Source of the DNA: Aquisphaera giovannonii | GTDB lineage: Bacteria > Planctomycetota > Planctomycetia > Isosphaerales > Isosphaeraceae | Direction: 5' to 3' | DNA length: 64,000 bases | Assembly: GCF_008087625.1 (NCBI RefSeq) | Contig: NZ_CP042997.1 | Coordinates: forward strand, 4,340,001 to 4,404,000 | Shown: one piece after another, positions 1 through 8,883 of the stretch | How positions within the stretch are numbered: the first letter of the stretch is position 1 | Layout of the letters: each line of letters starts with the position of its first letter | The notes under the pieces: generated by a model | Told to the model about the DNA's origin: nothing | Seen by the model: the letters and a program-made list of their open reading frames with translations, nothing else | The model's database searches: none | Translations under genes and position numbers: made by a program

Positions 1-1
1 C

Positions 2-427
2 CTGGTCGAGACCTATGAGGAAGGCGACAAGGACTACGACATCGCGCAGTGGTCCCCGCTGGAGACGCCCCGGCAGGTGCTCGAGCAGCGCGGGTTCTGC
101 GGGGCCCATGCGGACGTCGGTGGCGGGCACGCGGACCGGAGCCTCTCGGACCTGTCCCTCCGCTGGATGCAGGATCGGGCGGCCGAGGCCGGCCTGGGCC
201 TCTCGCCCGTCCCTCTGGGTCCTTACAACTTCAGGGGGACGCTGACCGATTCCTTCGCCGTCTTCCTCAACGGCCTCTACCAGGGCGTGAGGCCCGCCTA
301 CTTCAGGCCGGTCGTGAGGACCGAGTTCGGCAACGAGGTGCTCGATCCCACCATCGAGCTGCGGCGGCGGGACGCGACGCGGGCGTACCGGCCGGAGAAC
401 GAAGGGCTGCCCACGCTGTCGGCGTAG
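2..427 (+). CDS. DUF2235 (Tle1-like phospholipase) protein, C-terminal part
   Basis: The 5' end lies outside the window; about 141 residues are visible in frame 2, ending at TAG. The segment FCGAHADVGGGHADRSLSD followed by LRWMQDRA is characteristic of the DUF2235 alpha/beta hydrolase family, which includes type VI secretion phospholipase effectors of the Tle1 type. The Asp and His of GAHADVGGG are in the part of the fold that usually carries catalytic residues. The nucleophile Ser motif (GxSxG) would lie upstream and cannot be checked. No secretion genes are visible nearby, so a role as a secreted effector is not supported; a housekeeping lipase-like hydrolase is equally possible. Confidence 0.8.
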   Translation: MVETYEEGDKDYDIAQWSPLETPRQVLEQRGFCGAHADVGGGHADRSLSDLSLRWMQDRAAEAGLGLSPVPLGPYNFRGTLTDSFAVFLNGLYQGVRPAYFRPVVRTEFGNEVLDPTIELRRRDATRAYRPENEGLPTLSA

Positions 428-494
428 GCCGGCGCCCGCCGCCCTTCGGCCCCCGGGGTTGAGGATCCCGGAGGCCTCGCCGACGACGATGGCG

Positions 495-2384
495 TCAATC
501 ATCTTCGACGTCCCCGCCGGCCCCACGGATCGGCCGGTCCGCGGTTTCGCCGCCCCGGGACACGTCGGTCGTCGCGACCGTCCCGACCTCCGGCGATCCC
601 GGGCCGGGGGCCGGTCGCGGGCCCGCCTCGGAAGGGACGAGGTCGTAGACGACGTAGCGGTCGCCGGAAACCCTGCGGCCGCGGCGGAACTCCAGGTCCA
701 GGCGATGCTCCCGCCGCGCCCGCAACTGGAATCGGCCCCCGGCGGCGCGGAGCCACCGGGGGACGGCGGCGGCCTCGGTCGGCGTCTCGTTGAAGACCAC
801 GACGCGCAGCGGATGCTTCGCGCCGACGCGGTCGAGCCGCGGGCGGATCCCGGCGGCATGTCGCGGCGAGTAGATGGCCTGGTGGCAGAGGTACATGACC
901 GCGCGGTCCGCTTCCCAGCGCAGAGGGTCGAGCGGCAGGCGGAGGTCGGTCCGGGCGCACGCGACCTCGGCGCCCTCGGACTCCTCCGCCCAGAACCGCC
1001 GGGCGAGGGCGCGGCTCTCCAGGAAGAAGACATCCTTGCAGGGGTACGCCAGGTCCCAGGCCATCTGCCCCAGGCCGCCGATCAGCATCGCCAGGAGGGC
1101 CCAGCGGGGCGACCGCTCGCGCCAACTCGGCCGCGGCAGCCGCGCGAGCAGCGCCGCGGCCCCGAGGCCGGCCATCAGGATGATGGAAGGGGCGACGTAC
1201 TGCATCGTCCGGGCGCTGCCGCCGTAGGGATACCGGCCCATCGCGGCGGCGGCCAGCCCGAGCGCGAACGGGGCCAGCAGGAGCGCCAGCACCCGACCCG
1301 GCCCGCGCCGCAGGTAGGCGACGACCGCCGCGAGGACAAGGCACGTCGTCAGCGTGCTGGAGCCGTGGTCCCCTCCGGCGGGATAGGCGAACATGTGGCT
1401 GGTGTGCGCGGCGACGAGCCACCCGAGCAACGCGCCCGGCGATCGCGGCGGGAAGGCGTTGGCCCAGTACAGGCCCATCCAGCCCTTGACGTGGTCGCCC
1501 TGCGGGCCGTTGATCCAGGCGAGCAGCCCCAGGAACGTCGCGCAGCTCGCCAGGCCGAACACGGCCAGCGCCGCCAAGTTGTGCCGCGATCGCGTCTTCA
1601 GGACCGGGACCGCCAGCACCAGCCCCACGGACGCCGCGACGAAGATCGACGGGTTCGAGATCCCGATGGCGACCGGCCCCAGCGCCGCCAGGCCCCAGAG
1701 GGGACCGGCCCGCTCGGGCCGTCGGAGCCATTCCACGGCCAGGGCGATCAGGCCGAGCGCCGCGAGGAGGTCGGTCGCATAAGGCTTCACCTCGCCCGCA
1801 TAGCGGACGGGCGTGTAGCCGATCGCGAGGACCGCGACCGCCAGCGCCAGCGAGCTGCCCCGGAGCAGCCGGCCCGCGACGTGGCGGAAGGCGAAGAGGC
1901 TCGCAATCGAGGCGAGCGCGGGCACGAGGCGCAGGGACCATTCGCTGAAGCCGAGGGCCAGGCTGGCCGCCTTCACCGCCCAGAGGAAGAGCAGGGGGCA
2001 GACCTGCCCGTAGTCCAATGGCCGGCACAGTCCCGCGAAGTCCCGCTCCAGGATGTTCAGCGCGAGGTACCCCTCGTCGTTCCAGAGCGGGAAGTTCAGC
2101 GCGTACCGGAGCAGGCGCATCGCGACGCCGAGCGACAGGAAGACGAGGACCCATCGCCGGACGCGGCCGTCGTCCCACCCCGGTTCGACGCCCTCCCTCG
2201 CCCCGCAGAGGCGAAGGTCGCGCGGCCCGCGGCCGGGAGGGGCCGATCGCTCCCGTTCCTGCGCCGGGCCGGTCTCGATCGTCCGCGGCGAGAGAAGGCC
2301 GGGATGACGGCTCGGGGACGGCCCGGGCAGGATGCGGGACCACCCGCGGTCGCTGCGAAGATCCCGCCGCGCGATCAAGGCCAT
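495..2384 (-). CDS. GT39-like multi-pass membrane glycosyltransferase
   Basis: A polytopic membrane protein of about 629 residues. After a charged N-terminal stretch it has a first membrane segment (VLVFLSLGVAMRLLRYAL) followed by FPLWNDEGYLALNILERDF. The acidic residues in this first outer loop (NDEGY) are typical of the PMT/ArnT/GT39 superfamily, which transfers sugars from polyprenyl-phosphate donors outside the membrane. About ten further hydrophobic segments follow, then a soluble C-terminal domain of about 150 residues. The start is uncertain: ATG at 2384 is used, but it leaves an unlikely basic leader, and the true start may lie closer to the first membrane helix at about 2162. The acceptor cannot be inferred from the neighbours. 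Confidence 0.75.
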   Translation of the reverse strand: MALIARRDLRSDRGWSRILPGPSPSRHPGLLSPRTIETGPAQERERSAPPGRGPRDLRLCGAREGVEPGWDDGRVRRWVLVFLSLGVAMRLLRYALNFPLWNDEGYLALNILERDFAGLCRPLDYGQVCPLLFLWAVKAASLALGFSEWSLRLVPALASIASLFAFRHVAGRLLRGSSLALAVAVLAIGYTPVRYAGEVKPYATDLLAALGLIALAVEWLRRPERAGPLWGLAALGPVAIGISNPSIFVAASVGLVLAVPVLKTRSRHNLAALAVFGLASCATFLGLLAWINGPQGDHVKGWMGLYWANAFPPRSPGALLGWLVAAHTSHMFAYPAGGDHGSSTLTTCLVLAAVVAYLRRGPGRVLALLLAPFALGLAAAAMGRYPYGGSARTMQYVAPSIILMAGLGAAALLARLPRPSWRERSPRWALLAMLIGGLGQMAWDLAYPCKDVFFLESRALARRFWAEESEGAEVACARTDLRLPLDPLRWEADRAVMYLCHQAIYSPRHAAGIRPRLDRVGAKHPLRVVVFNETPTEAAAVPRWLRAAGGRFQLRARREHRLDLEFRRGRRVSGDRYVVYDLVPSEAGPRPAPGPGSPEVGTVATTDVSRGGETADRPIRGAGGDVEDD

Positions 2385-2765
2385 CTCGATCGGACCTCCC
2401 GAATCGTCCTGAAACCTGGGACCGACGGAGGGGACCACCCGCGGCCTGCCCCGGAGTTCCCGGCCCTTCTTCCACGCCCGGCATGCCCCGTCGCGTCGCC
2501 TCCCGGTCATCCCGGGCCGCGCGGAGTCCCCCGCGGTCGCCTGGAGTGGATGCGGCCGGGGATGAACGGGCGTGCTCACCACATTGACCGGGATGCGGGG
2601 GCTGCATGAGGTGCGCGGCGGACTCTACACGGCGGGCCGCGATCCGACAAGAGAAGGGTCGCGAATGGATGTGACCCCGCGGGCAGCCAGGCGCACCTCG
2701 ACTCTCCACCCGGTCTTCGGGTGTCGGATCGCCATGGAGCGGGAAGTCGCGACCCTCTGGCGCAT
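2385..2765. other. Spacer without a supported gene
   Basis: This stretch lies between the GT39-like gene and the SLOG-fold gene, both on the minus strand. The open frames crossing it have Arg/Pro/Gly-rich translations with no family resemblance, typical of noncoding high-GC DNA. It may hold the promoter and true start of the glycosyltransferase gene; no clear -10/-35 pair or terminator was seen. Confidence 0.4.
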
Positions 2766-3233
2766 TCAGGCCCGGCGCCGGAGCGTTTCGATTACACGGC
2801 CCAGGAAGGACTCGACCCGGGAGGCGAGGCCCGGGGACGCCGAGGCCCGGTCGCCCGAGACGACGAGGGTCTCGACCTCGAAGGCTTCCAGCCAGCTCGC
2901 CGCGTCGCGGGTCGGCGTGAACGCGGGATCGATGGGGAGGGACGGCTTGCCCAGCTCCCGGCATGCGGCGAAGGCCTCGCGGGCCTCGGGCGACTCCGGG
3001 TCGCCGAACCAGAACAGGGCGTCGGCCCGGCGGAGGTTGCCGCGGACTCGCAGGGGATCCTCGAACGGGAACTCGATCGCCCCGTAGAGCGAGCCGAGCC
3101 GCGGCGCCGGCCCGGACTCGGTGAGGAACCCGCGCGGCATGTAGCCGCCGGTCTCGATCCCCGCCCGGCGCGCCGCCGCCCAGCCGGCCTGCTCGGCCCC
3201 CGTCTGGCCGCCCGTGATCACTTTCTTGACCAT
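2766..3233 (-). CDS. SLOG-fold (YpsA-like / putative molybdenum carrier) protein
   Basis: A soluble protein of 155 residues. It opens with MVKKVITGGQTGAEQAG, a Rossmann-like nucleotide-binding loop diagnostic of the cpYpsA-related SLOG family (PF12694, formerly annotated MoCo carrier). DALFWFGDPES, followed by a C-terminal strand and helix, completes the small fold. Related proteins bind nucleotide- or cofactor-like ligands; the molybdenum cofactor role rests on older annotation and is not supported by any neighbour here. The length is normal for the family and the start codon is ATG. It appears to be transcribed alone. Confidence 0.85.
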   Translation of the reverse strand: MVKKVITGGQTGAEQAGWAAARRAGIETGGYMPRGFLTESGPAPRLGSLYGAIEFPFEDPLRVRGNLRRADALFWFGDPESPEAREAFAACRELGKPSLPIDPAFTPTRDAASWLEAFEVETLVVSGDRASASPGLASRVESFLGRVIETLRRRA

Positions 3234-3593
3234 CCGAATCTCCCGCCGGGTGGCCGCGAGGGCAAGCCGACGCCGGCCACGCCCGCGGATGCCCCCCGCC
3301 TCCCCGGGTCGGAGCGGCCGGTATCACGGATTGTACGCCCGGCCGTCCCGCGACCCGAAGCCCCCACCGGCTCGCGGGACGATCCGTGCCGGCCGCATCA
3401 TTCGCCGGGCGCACGGCCCGGCGGGCGGGCGAAGCCCCGGACCTCGCCCCATCGGCCTCTCGAAGCGCCCCTCCCGGACTTCTCACCGGCAACCTCGATG
3501 TTCTATGAATCCATGGGAGGCCGGCTCGGCGCGTCCGGCCGTCGCCTCCCGCGCGACGAAGGATCCGAGCTCGACGACAGAGGAACCGAGACC
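3234..3593. other. Divergent spacer between SLOG gene and sedolisin gene
   Basis: The flanking genes diverge, so this 360-base stretch must contain promoters in both directions. It is GC-rich up to about 3480. A less GC-rich patch with TTCTATGAAT lies near 3500. No confident -35/-10 pair was found. Open frames here give Pro/Arg-rich translations only. Confidence 0.4.
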
Positions 3594-6281
3594 ATGCAGC
3601 GAGACTCCGCGAGGCCCGCGACCGAGCGCGCCGATCGGCGGCCGAGACGGGGGAATCGGCTGCGACTCCAGGTCGACCCGCTCGAGCCGAGGGTTGTCCT
3701 CTCGGCCGCCGGGGCGATCAACCCGTTCGCCCTGGTGCAGGGGTACGCCGGCGGGTCCGGCAAGAAGATTCAGGCCGCGCAGATCCGCGTCGGCCGGCTC
3801 GACTTCTCGATCCCCAACCGCCCGGTCCTGCTGCGGTTCGACATGGGCGCGGGCTCCCCGCCGGAGGCCGTGGCCCGGCTGCAGGGCGTCAAGCCGCTCG
3901 TCGGCGCCCACCCCGGCCCGCTGGTCACGAGCCAGTCGGCGATCGGCCGGCAGGGGAGCCGGCTGGCGCGGCTCCAGCCGGGGGTGTTCGACCTCGGCCT
4001 GGTCGGGAAGGGCTCGTCGTCGTCGGCCATGTATCAGGTGAACATCTCGCTCGCGGGCGACGTGGACGGCACCTACTCGGTGACCCGCCAGGACCTCGCG
4101 CAGATCCGAGCGCTCTCCGGCACGCCTTCCTCGTCCACAAATTATCTCCCGGCGGCCGACGTCAACGACGACGGGGTGATCAACGGGGCCGACCTCAAGC
4201 TCGCCGCGCAGAACCTCGGCGCGTCCACCACGCTGCGCCCGGTCACGCTCCAGATCGGCCAGGACCTGGTCCGCCAGTCGGGCTCCGACGACCTCTACCG
4301 CCGGATCACCGGCACGACGAACGGGGCGGCGGGGGTGACCGTCTCGCTCGCCAGTACGGGCGCGGCGGGCAGCCCCGTCGCCGTGACGCCCGACGCGCTC
4401 GGCAGGTTCGCCAGCCTGGCGACGGCGCTCGGGGGCCCCGACGCGCCGTTCACGGTGCAGGCGACCGCGACCGACGCCTTCGGCCAGCGTGCCGTGGCGA
4501 CCCAGTACACCTACGACCCGGTCCTCGTGCCGATCCCCGGCAGCGCCGCGCCGGCCTACGGCGGCGCGGCGAACGTCGGGACGATCTCCCCCTCGACGCC
4601 CATCTCCGCCGAGATCATCACGCGATACAAGCCGGGCAGCGGCGGCGAGGCGGCGATCCAGCAGATCGCCGGCGCGCCCCTGGCCCAGCGGCAGTACCTC
4701 ACCCAGGACCAGTTCGCGGACCGGTTCGGCACGTCCGACGCCGACCTCGCCGCATTGACGTCGTTCGCCCGCGACTACGGCTTCCAGGTGACGGGCGCGA
4801 ACAGGGCCACCCGCACCTTCGACTTCACCACGACCGTCGGCCAGTTCGAGCAGGCAATCGGGGCCAACATCATCAGCTACGACGACGAGGCCCAGGTGAC
4901 CCAGCAGGGGTACACCGGCCCGCTGTACGTCCCCAGGCGGGTCGCGGACGTGGTCGACTCCCTCTTCGGGGTCGAGACCCAGGGCATCCCCAAGCCGCCG
5001 CGCCCGCCCGCCGGGGACGACACGTCCGGCCACTTCTCCTCCCAGGTGGCCGCCGCCTACGACTACCCCTCGGCCCCCGCCGGCCAGCTCGCCGGCCAGG
5101 GCGTCTCGATCGGCATCCTGGAGCTGGGGGGCACCTTCGGCGCCTCGCAGCAGGCGACCGTGGCCGCGTACCTCGCCGCGCAGGGGATCGGCGTCACGCC
5201 GAACATCCACGTCGTCGGCTCCTCCTCCTATCAGGGGAGGAGCAAGGACGACCCCGAGACGGAGGTGATGCTCGACATCGAGGTCCTCGCGAGCATCCTC
5301 CCCGCGGCCGACTTCACCATGTACTTCCAGGACAACAACAACGGCAGCTTCGTGGACCTGGTCAAGGACGCGAGCTTCGACCCGGTGAACCACCCGTCGA
5401 TCCTGTCGCTGAGCTGGGGGGGCCCGGACATCGACGCGTCGAGGATGTACATCCGGGCGATGGACCAGGCGATCCTGGACGCCTCGGCGATCGGCGTGAC
5501 GCTGTTCGTGGCGGCCGGCGACGACGGCTCCAGCGACAAGGTCAGCACGGGCTACACCTTCACCGATTACCCCGCCTCCAGCCCGTATTCGGTGGCCGTG
5601 GGCGGCACCACGCTCGGCATCAAGGGGGGCGCGTGGGACGGCGAGGTCGCCTGGAACGAGACGTCGGTCACCGGCGGCTTCTTCAGCTATTACAACAGCA
5701 TCAGCGGCGGCTCCGGAGGCGGCGGCGTGAGCGGGATGAACCCCACCCCGTCCTACCAGACGAACGCCGGGATCACCCCGACCTCGGTGAATCCCTCGGG
5801 GGTCTTCGACGTCTTCAGCGGGACCGGCCGCGGCGTGCCCGACGTCTCGGCCGACGCCGACCCGATCACCGGCTACCGGGTCTGGGTCCCCTCCTCCTCG
5901 GGCACCACCAACGAGACCTACCTCGTCGGCGGCACCAGCGCCGCCACCCCCTTGTGGGCGGCCCTCGCCGGCTTGATCACGCAGAACACCGGCAAGAAGC
6001 TCGGCTGGTTCACGCCGGTGATCTACCAGGTCGGCGCCGGAAACGCGACCAACCACGCGTTCCACGACATCACGACGGGGGACAACATCACGAGCAACCA
6101 GCAGATCTCCCCCTATCCCGGCACGGACTCCGGCGTCCTGCTCCCGACCTACCTCGGCTACACGACGACCACCGGCTTCGACCTGGTCACCGGCTGGGGC
6201 AGCCCGCAGGGGAGCAACTTCCTCGCGGCCATCGAGGCCATGCTCGCGGATCAGGGCGTGCAAGGAACGTCATCCACTTGA
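3594..6281 (+). CDS. Secreted sedolisin (S53) protease with dockerin repeat
   Basis: An 895-residue endopeptidase. The N-terminus (MQRDSARPAT) leads to LEPRVVLS, the planctomycete extracellular-protein motif (compare PF07595). A dockerin-type calcium-binding repeat follows at about 155-200 (DVNDDGVINGADL). Residues 200-330 look like a beta-rich domain, then a pro-kumamolisin domain at about 350-475. The S53 catalytic core contains Glu557 and Asp561 (ETEVMLD spacing), the oxyanion Asp in FVAAGDDGS, and the nucleophile Ser782 in GGTSAATPLW. The calcium site is HDITTGDN near the C-terminus. All catalytic residues are present, so the enzyme is probably an active, self-processing acidic protease. 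The start at 3594 is chosen because upstream in-frame sequence shows no secretion signal. A dockerin with no cohesin visible is unusual. Confidence 0.93.
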   Translation: MQRDSARPATERADRRPRRGNRLRLQVDPLEPRVVLSAAGAINPFALVQGYAGGSGKKIQAAQIRVGRLDFSIPNRPVLLRFDMGAGSPPEAVARLQGVKPLVGAHPGPLVTSQSAIGRQGSRLARLQPGVFDLGLVGKGSSSSAMYQVNISLAGDVDGTYSVTRQDLAQIRALSGTPSSSTNYLPAADVNDDGVINGADLKLAAQNLGASTTLRPVTLQIGQDLVRQSGSDDLYRRITGTTNGAAGVTVSLASTGAAGSPVAVTPDALGRFASLATALGGPDAPFTVQATATDAFGQRAVATQYTYDPVLVPIPGSAAPAYGGAANVGTISPSTPISAEIITRYKPGSGGEAAIQQIAGAPLAQRQYLTQDQFADRFGTSDADLAALTSFARDYGFQVTGANRATRTFDFTTTVGQFEQAIGANIISYDDEAQVTQQGYTGPLYVPRRVADVVDSLFGVETQGIPKPPRPPAGDDTSGHFSSQVAAAYDYPSAPAGQLAGQGVSIGILELGGTFGASQQATVAAYLAAQGIGVTPNIHVVGSSSYQGRSKDDPETEVMLDIEVLASILPAADFTMYFQDNNNGSFVDLVKDASFDPVNHPSILSLSWGGPDIDASRMYIRAMDQAILDASAIGVTLFVAAGDDGSSDKVSTGYTFTDYPASSPYSVAVGGTTLGIKGGAWDGEVAWNETSVTGGFFSYYNSISGGSGGGGVSGMNPTPSYQTNAGITPTSVNPSGVFDVFSGTGRGVPDVSADADPITGYRVWVPSSSGTTNETYLVGGTSAATPLWAALAGLITQNTGKKLGWFTPVIYQVGAGNATNHAFHDITTGDNITSNQQISPYPGTDSGVLLPTYLGYTTTTGFDLVTGWGSPQGSNFLAAIEAMLADQGVQGTSST

Positions 6282-6402
6282 CGGGCCGGGACGCGGGCGG
6301 GGCGCTCTCCCTCGGCGCGTATGCCGCCAGCACGGCAACGTATCTCCCGGCCGAGATCGCGCATCCCGCGGCCCCGATGGCGAGCCCCGTCGTCGCCGTG
6401 CT

Positions 6403-6645
6403 CCGGACGGTCCGGCACAGGACACCGGCCGCTACGACGGGGACTACCTGAGGCAGAGTCGCATGAGCCACGCCGACGCCCTGTAGCTGACCGCACGGGT
6501 CATCGCCGCGGAGCAGAACCCAGACCTGGGGCAGTTCGCCCTCAAGGGCCAGCCTACCATCGCCGTGCACCTGCTCGCCGCCAGGGCCTTGAAGCGCCGG
6601 TTCGGCTGGGGATGCGGGTCGCGGCGTGGGCGGCCGGTCGCGTGA
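6403..6645 (+). pseudogene. Possible degraded ORF remnant with in-frame TAG
   Basis: Downstream of the sedolisin, frame 1 reads as protein-like sequence: GRYDGDYLRQSRMSHADAL, then TAG at 6484-6486, then LTARVIAAEQNPDLGQFAL and further helix-like sequence to a TGA at 6643. The composition differs from the Pro/Arg-rich noise of most noncoding frames here, and a single TAG interrupts it. No ATG restarts the downstream half. It could be the remains of a small gene or a chance frame; the family is not recognised. Confidence 0.25.
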
Positions 6646-6658
6646 CGGCCGCCCGCGT

Positions 6659-7366
6659 TCATTCGAGGTCATCGCGGGGCGAGGCGGCCTTCAGCAAAGT
6701 CCCCAGCCGCGCCGCGGCGCGGAGGCGTTGCGCGGTGGTGCCGTGGCTCAGGCCCAGGACCGCGCCGCCGGCCCCGAAGACCGCGCCCACGACGCCGCCG
6801 AAAAGCAGGATGGGGCCGGGGCCGCCGTCGCGGGTGGCCCCCACGAGCCAGGCCGTGGCGCCGAAGAGGAGGGCCAGGAACAGGCCGAAGGCCAGGCCCG
6901 CCAGCATGCCGGCCGCCGCGTCGATCATCAGCTCCGCGACCCCGCGCGGGCAATCCGAATCCGCGTCGGCCCACTGCTCGAGGTCCACCCCCTTGGGAGG
7001 ATGTCGGGACTTGCCGCGGTGGTACGCCCGGAGGACCAGACGCCGGAGTCCAGCCTCGATCAACCAACCGAATGCGGCGAAGGCGGCTTGCGACAGCACC
7101 GTCACGACGACGAAGACGAAGGCGAGCATGGCCGGCAGGACGACCGCCAGCGCGAACACGGGCGCCGGCTCCCCGGACGCGATCGCGATCCCCAGGCTCG
7201 GGAGCAGGCACGCGGCGGCGAACGTCAGCCAGAGCCTCAGGAACCACCCGGCCAGCGAAGGCAAGGAGCCCGCCGGCCCCGGCGCACCGATCGACGGTCC
7301 CACCTCGGATTCCAGCAGGTCCACGGCGGCCTCCCCTGCGGTGCCCGTTGCACGCGGGCGAGTCAA
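6659..7366 (-). CDS. Hypothetical multi-pass membrane protein
   Basis: A protein of 235 residues with four or five hydrophobic segments: near residues 38-62 (GWFLRLWLTFAAACLLPSLG), 70-100, 150-178 and two Gly-rich segments at 185-215. A cytosolic loop rich in charge (LRAYHRGKSRHPPKGVDLEQW) separates the halves. No family is recognised. It starts five bases after the stop of the upstream hypothetical gene on the same strand, so the two are probably co-transcribed and perhaps translationally coupled. Confidence 0.65.
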   Translation of the reverse strand: MTRPRATGTAGEAAVDLLESEVGPSIGAPGPAGSLPSLAGWFLRLWLTFAAACLLPSLGIAIASGEPAPVFALAVVLPAMLAFVFVVVTVLSQAAFAAFGWLIEAGLRRLVLRAYHRGKSRHPPKGVDLEQWADADSDCPRGVAELMIDAAAGMLAGLAFGLFLALLFGATAWLVGATRDGGPGPILLFGGVVGAVFGAGGAVLGLSHGTTAQRLRAAARLGTLLKAASPRDDLE

Positions 7367-7371
7367 GGTCC

Positions 7372-7692
7372 TCAGGCGCGATCATCGCCCGATCCGTCCC
7401 CATGATATCGCGAAGTCCGCCCCGTCCCCCCGGCATCCGGGCCGATCCCGCCGAGGTCTACCCTCAGCAGGCCCCTCATCGGGCGATTGGAGGGGGCCTC
7501 CTTCCAGTCCTCGGGATAAGGTAAGGGCTCGCCGGTCTTCTCGGAATAGCGGAGGGTCCCATTCCCGGGCGTCCCGCCCTGCTGCACCACGAGCGTCTTC
7601 GCGTCCCTGGTGTCGAAGACCCTCTCGATGTGCTTCATGACTCGGGCGATGGCGACGCGATACCCGGCCCTCTGAGGCTCGTCGTCGAGCAT
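7372..7692 (-). CDS. Hypothetical small protein, upstream partner of a membrane protein
   Basis: About 106 residues with a helical start (YRVAIARVMKHIERVFDTRD) and a Tyr/Pro-containing middle (GEPLPYPEDWKEAP). The protein is not recognised. The open frame continues upstream of this ATG (ending APPAIGVEM), so a longer N-terminus with an alternative start is possible. The stop lies only five bases before the start of the membrane protein gene, which is the main reason to believe the frame is expressed. Confidence 0.5.
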   Translation of the reverse strand: MLDDEPQRAGYRVAIARVMKHIERVFDTRDAKTLVVQQGGTPGNGTLRYSEKTGEPLPYPEDWKEAPSNRPMRGLLRVDLGGIGPDAGGTGRTSRYHGDGSGDDRA

Positions 7693-7805
7693 CTCGACGC
7701 CGATCGCCGGCGGGGCCGCCCCCGGCTCCCCCGGGCCCCGGGACGCGACGTCCCTGCCACCTGTACTGCGCGACGCGCCGAGGCGGGGACAGGGAGGGGA
7801 GGAAC

Positions 7806-8657
7806 CTAGGCCATGATGGAGACCATCTCGAGCGCGGGCTCGCCGAAGGCCGGCTCGCCCTCGATGCGGATGTCGGGGAACCGGGCGAGGGCCTTCGCAC
7901 GGTCGGTACGCTTGGTGAGGAACTTCCAGGCGATCGACTGGTCGATCGTCACGACCGAGTCTGTGCGGTCGCGGACGTCATGATACAGCTTCCAGGTAGA
8001 GCCCTCCCGCCTGACGAACCACTCGCCCCCCGCGTCGCCGAGGATCCGGATGCAGACGATCGTGCCCTCCGGCGCGTTGACGTCCCGGTAGGTGTGCGGA
8101 AGGGCTCGCAGGAACGTGTCGAGGACCGGGTGCTGGAGACGCCGTTCGTCGATCGGCGTGGGACGATCGAGCGCGTCGGCGATCTGCCGCTGGTGGTGCC
8201 AGCGCTCGGTGAACTCCCTGGCGGCGTCGAACCACATCCGCGAGTCGAGCTCGCCGGCCCACGCGACGGGGAAGAGGGCGGGGGCGAAAGGGTCCGCCGA
8301 CTCGAAGAGTTCGGCGAGCTCGCCGGCCGCCTGCTGCGTCCAGGCGATCAAAACGCGAGGGCTCAGCCGGGAGGTGGCGGACGTCCATTGGGCGTTCAGC
8401 CGATGGAGGTAGGCGACGAGCTCCTCGTGGGAATGGAACTCGCGAGGGGAATCTGGCGGGGCGTAGCCGTCCCGCTGCATCGAGAGCCGGCGCAGGGCCG
8501 TGTCGAGCAGGTGCGACGCGATGTCCTTCACGGACCACGCCGAGCAGACCGTCGGCCGTTGCCAGTCGTCGGCCGAGAGCGAGCGGAGCAGGTCGAGGAG
8601 ATGCCCGTCCAGCTCCCGGAAAAGATGCGCGACGAGGATGGGTTCCGGCGATCGCAA
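7806..8657 (-). CDS. DinB/MDMPI-like protein (maleylpyruvate isomerase N-terminal family)
   Basis: A protein of 283 residues. The N-terminal four-helix bundle begins LVAHLFRELDGHLLDLLRSL and has DDWQRPTVCSAWSVKDIASHLLD, the signature of the mycothiol-dependent maleylpyruvate isomerase N-terminal domain (PF11716), a DinB relative. The first metal-ligand His of the DinB fold is in IASHLLD; FTERWHHQRQIADAL supplies the C-terminal His pair. These proteins are metal-dependent thiol transferases or isomerases. The thiol cofactor of planctomycetes is not evident here, so the substrate is unknown. It is a single gene with ATG start. Confidence 0.85.
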   Translation of the reverse strand: MRSPEPILVAHLFRELDGHLLDLLRSLSADDWQRPTVCSAWSVKDIASHLLDTALRRLSMQRDGYAPPDSPREFHSHEELVAYLHRLNAQWTSATSRLSPRVLIAWTQQAAGELAELFESADPFAPALFPVAWAGELDSRMWFDAAREFTERWHHQRQIADALDRPTPIDERRLQHPVLDTFLRALPHTYRDVNAPEGTIVCIRILGDAGGEWFVRREGSTWKLYHDVRDRTDSVVTIDQSIAWKFLTKRTDRAKALARFPDIRIEGEPAFGEPALEMVSIMA

Positions 8658-8883
8658 GGCGGCCTCCTCCGTTCCTGGGGATCGCCGAATCGGACGCGCC
8701 GGATCGCGAAATGGTTCGGACGGACCGTCAGGCCGATCCGAACCCGATTGCCTTCCCGTTATCTTATCCGATCGCGAGGTGCCCTCCAGATGCCTTCGCG
8801 TGCGCGGATCGGGGAGCGGACCCGAGCATTCGTTGTCCGTCCCATGAGCCGCCTGGGGGCTGGATATGGGCGCGGGGCGGAGC

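Noticed and set aside
459-2609. A plus-strand open frame opposite the GT39-like gene
   Set aside because: Very rich in Arg, Gln and Gly, no domain; antisense to a clear membrane protein.
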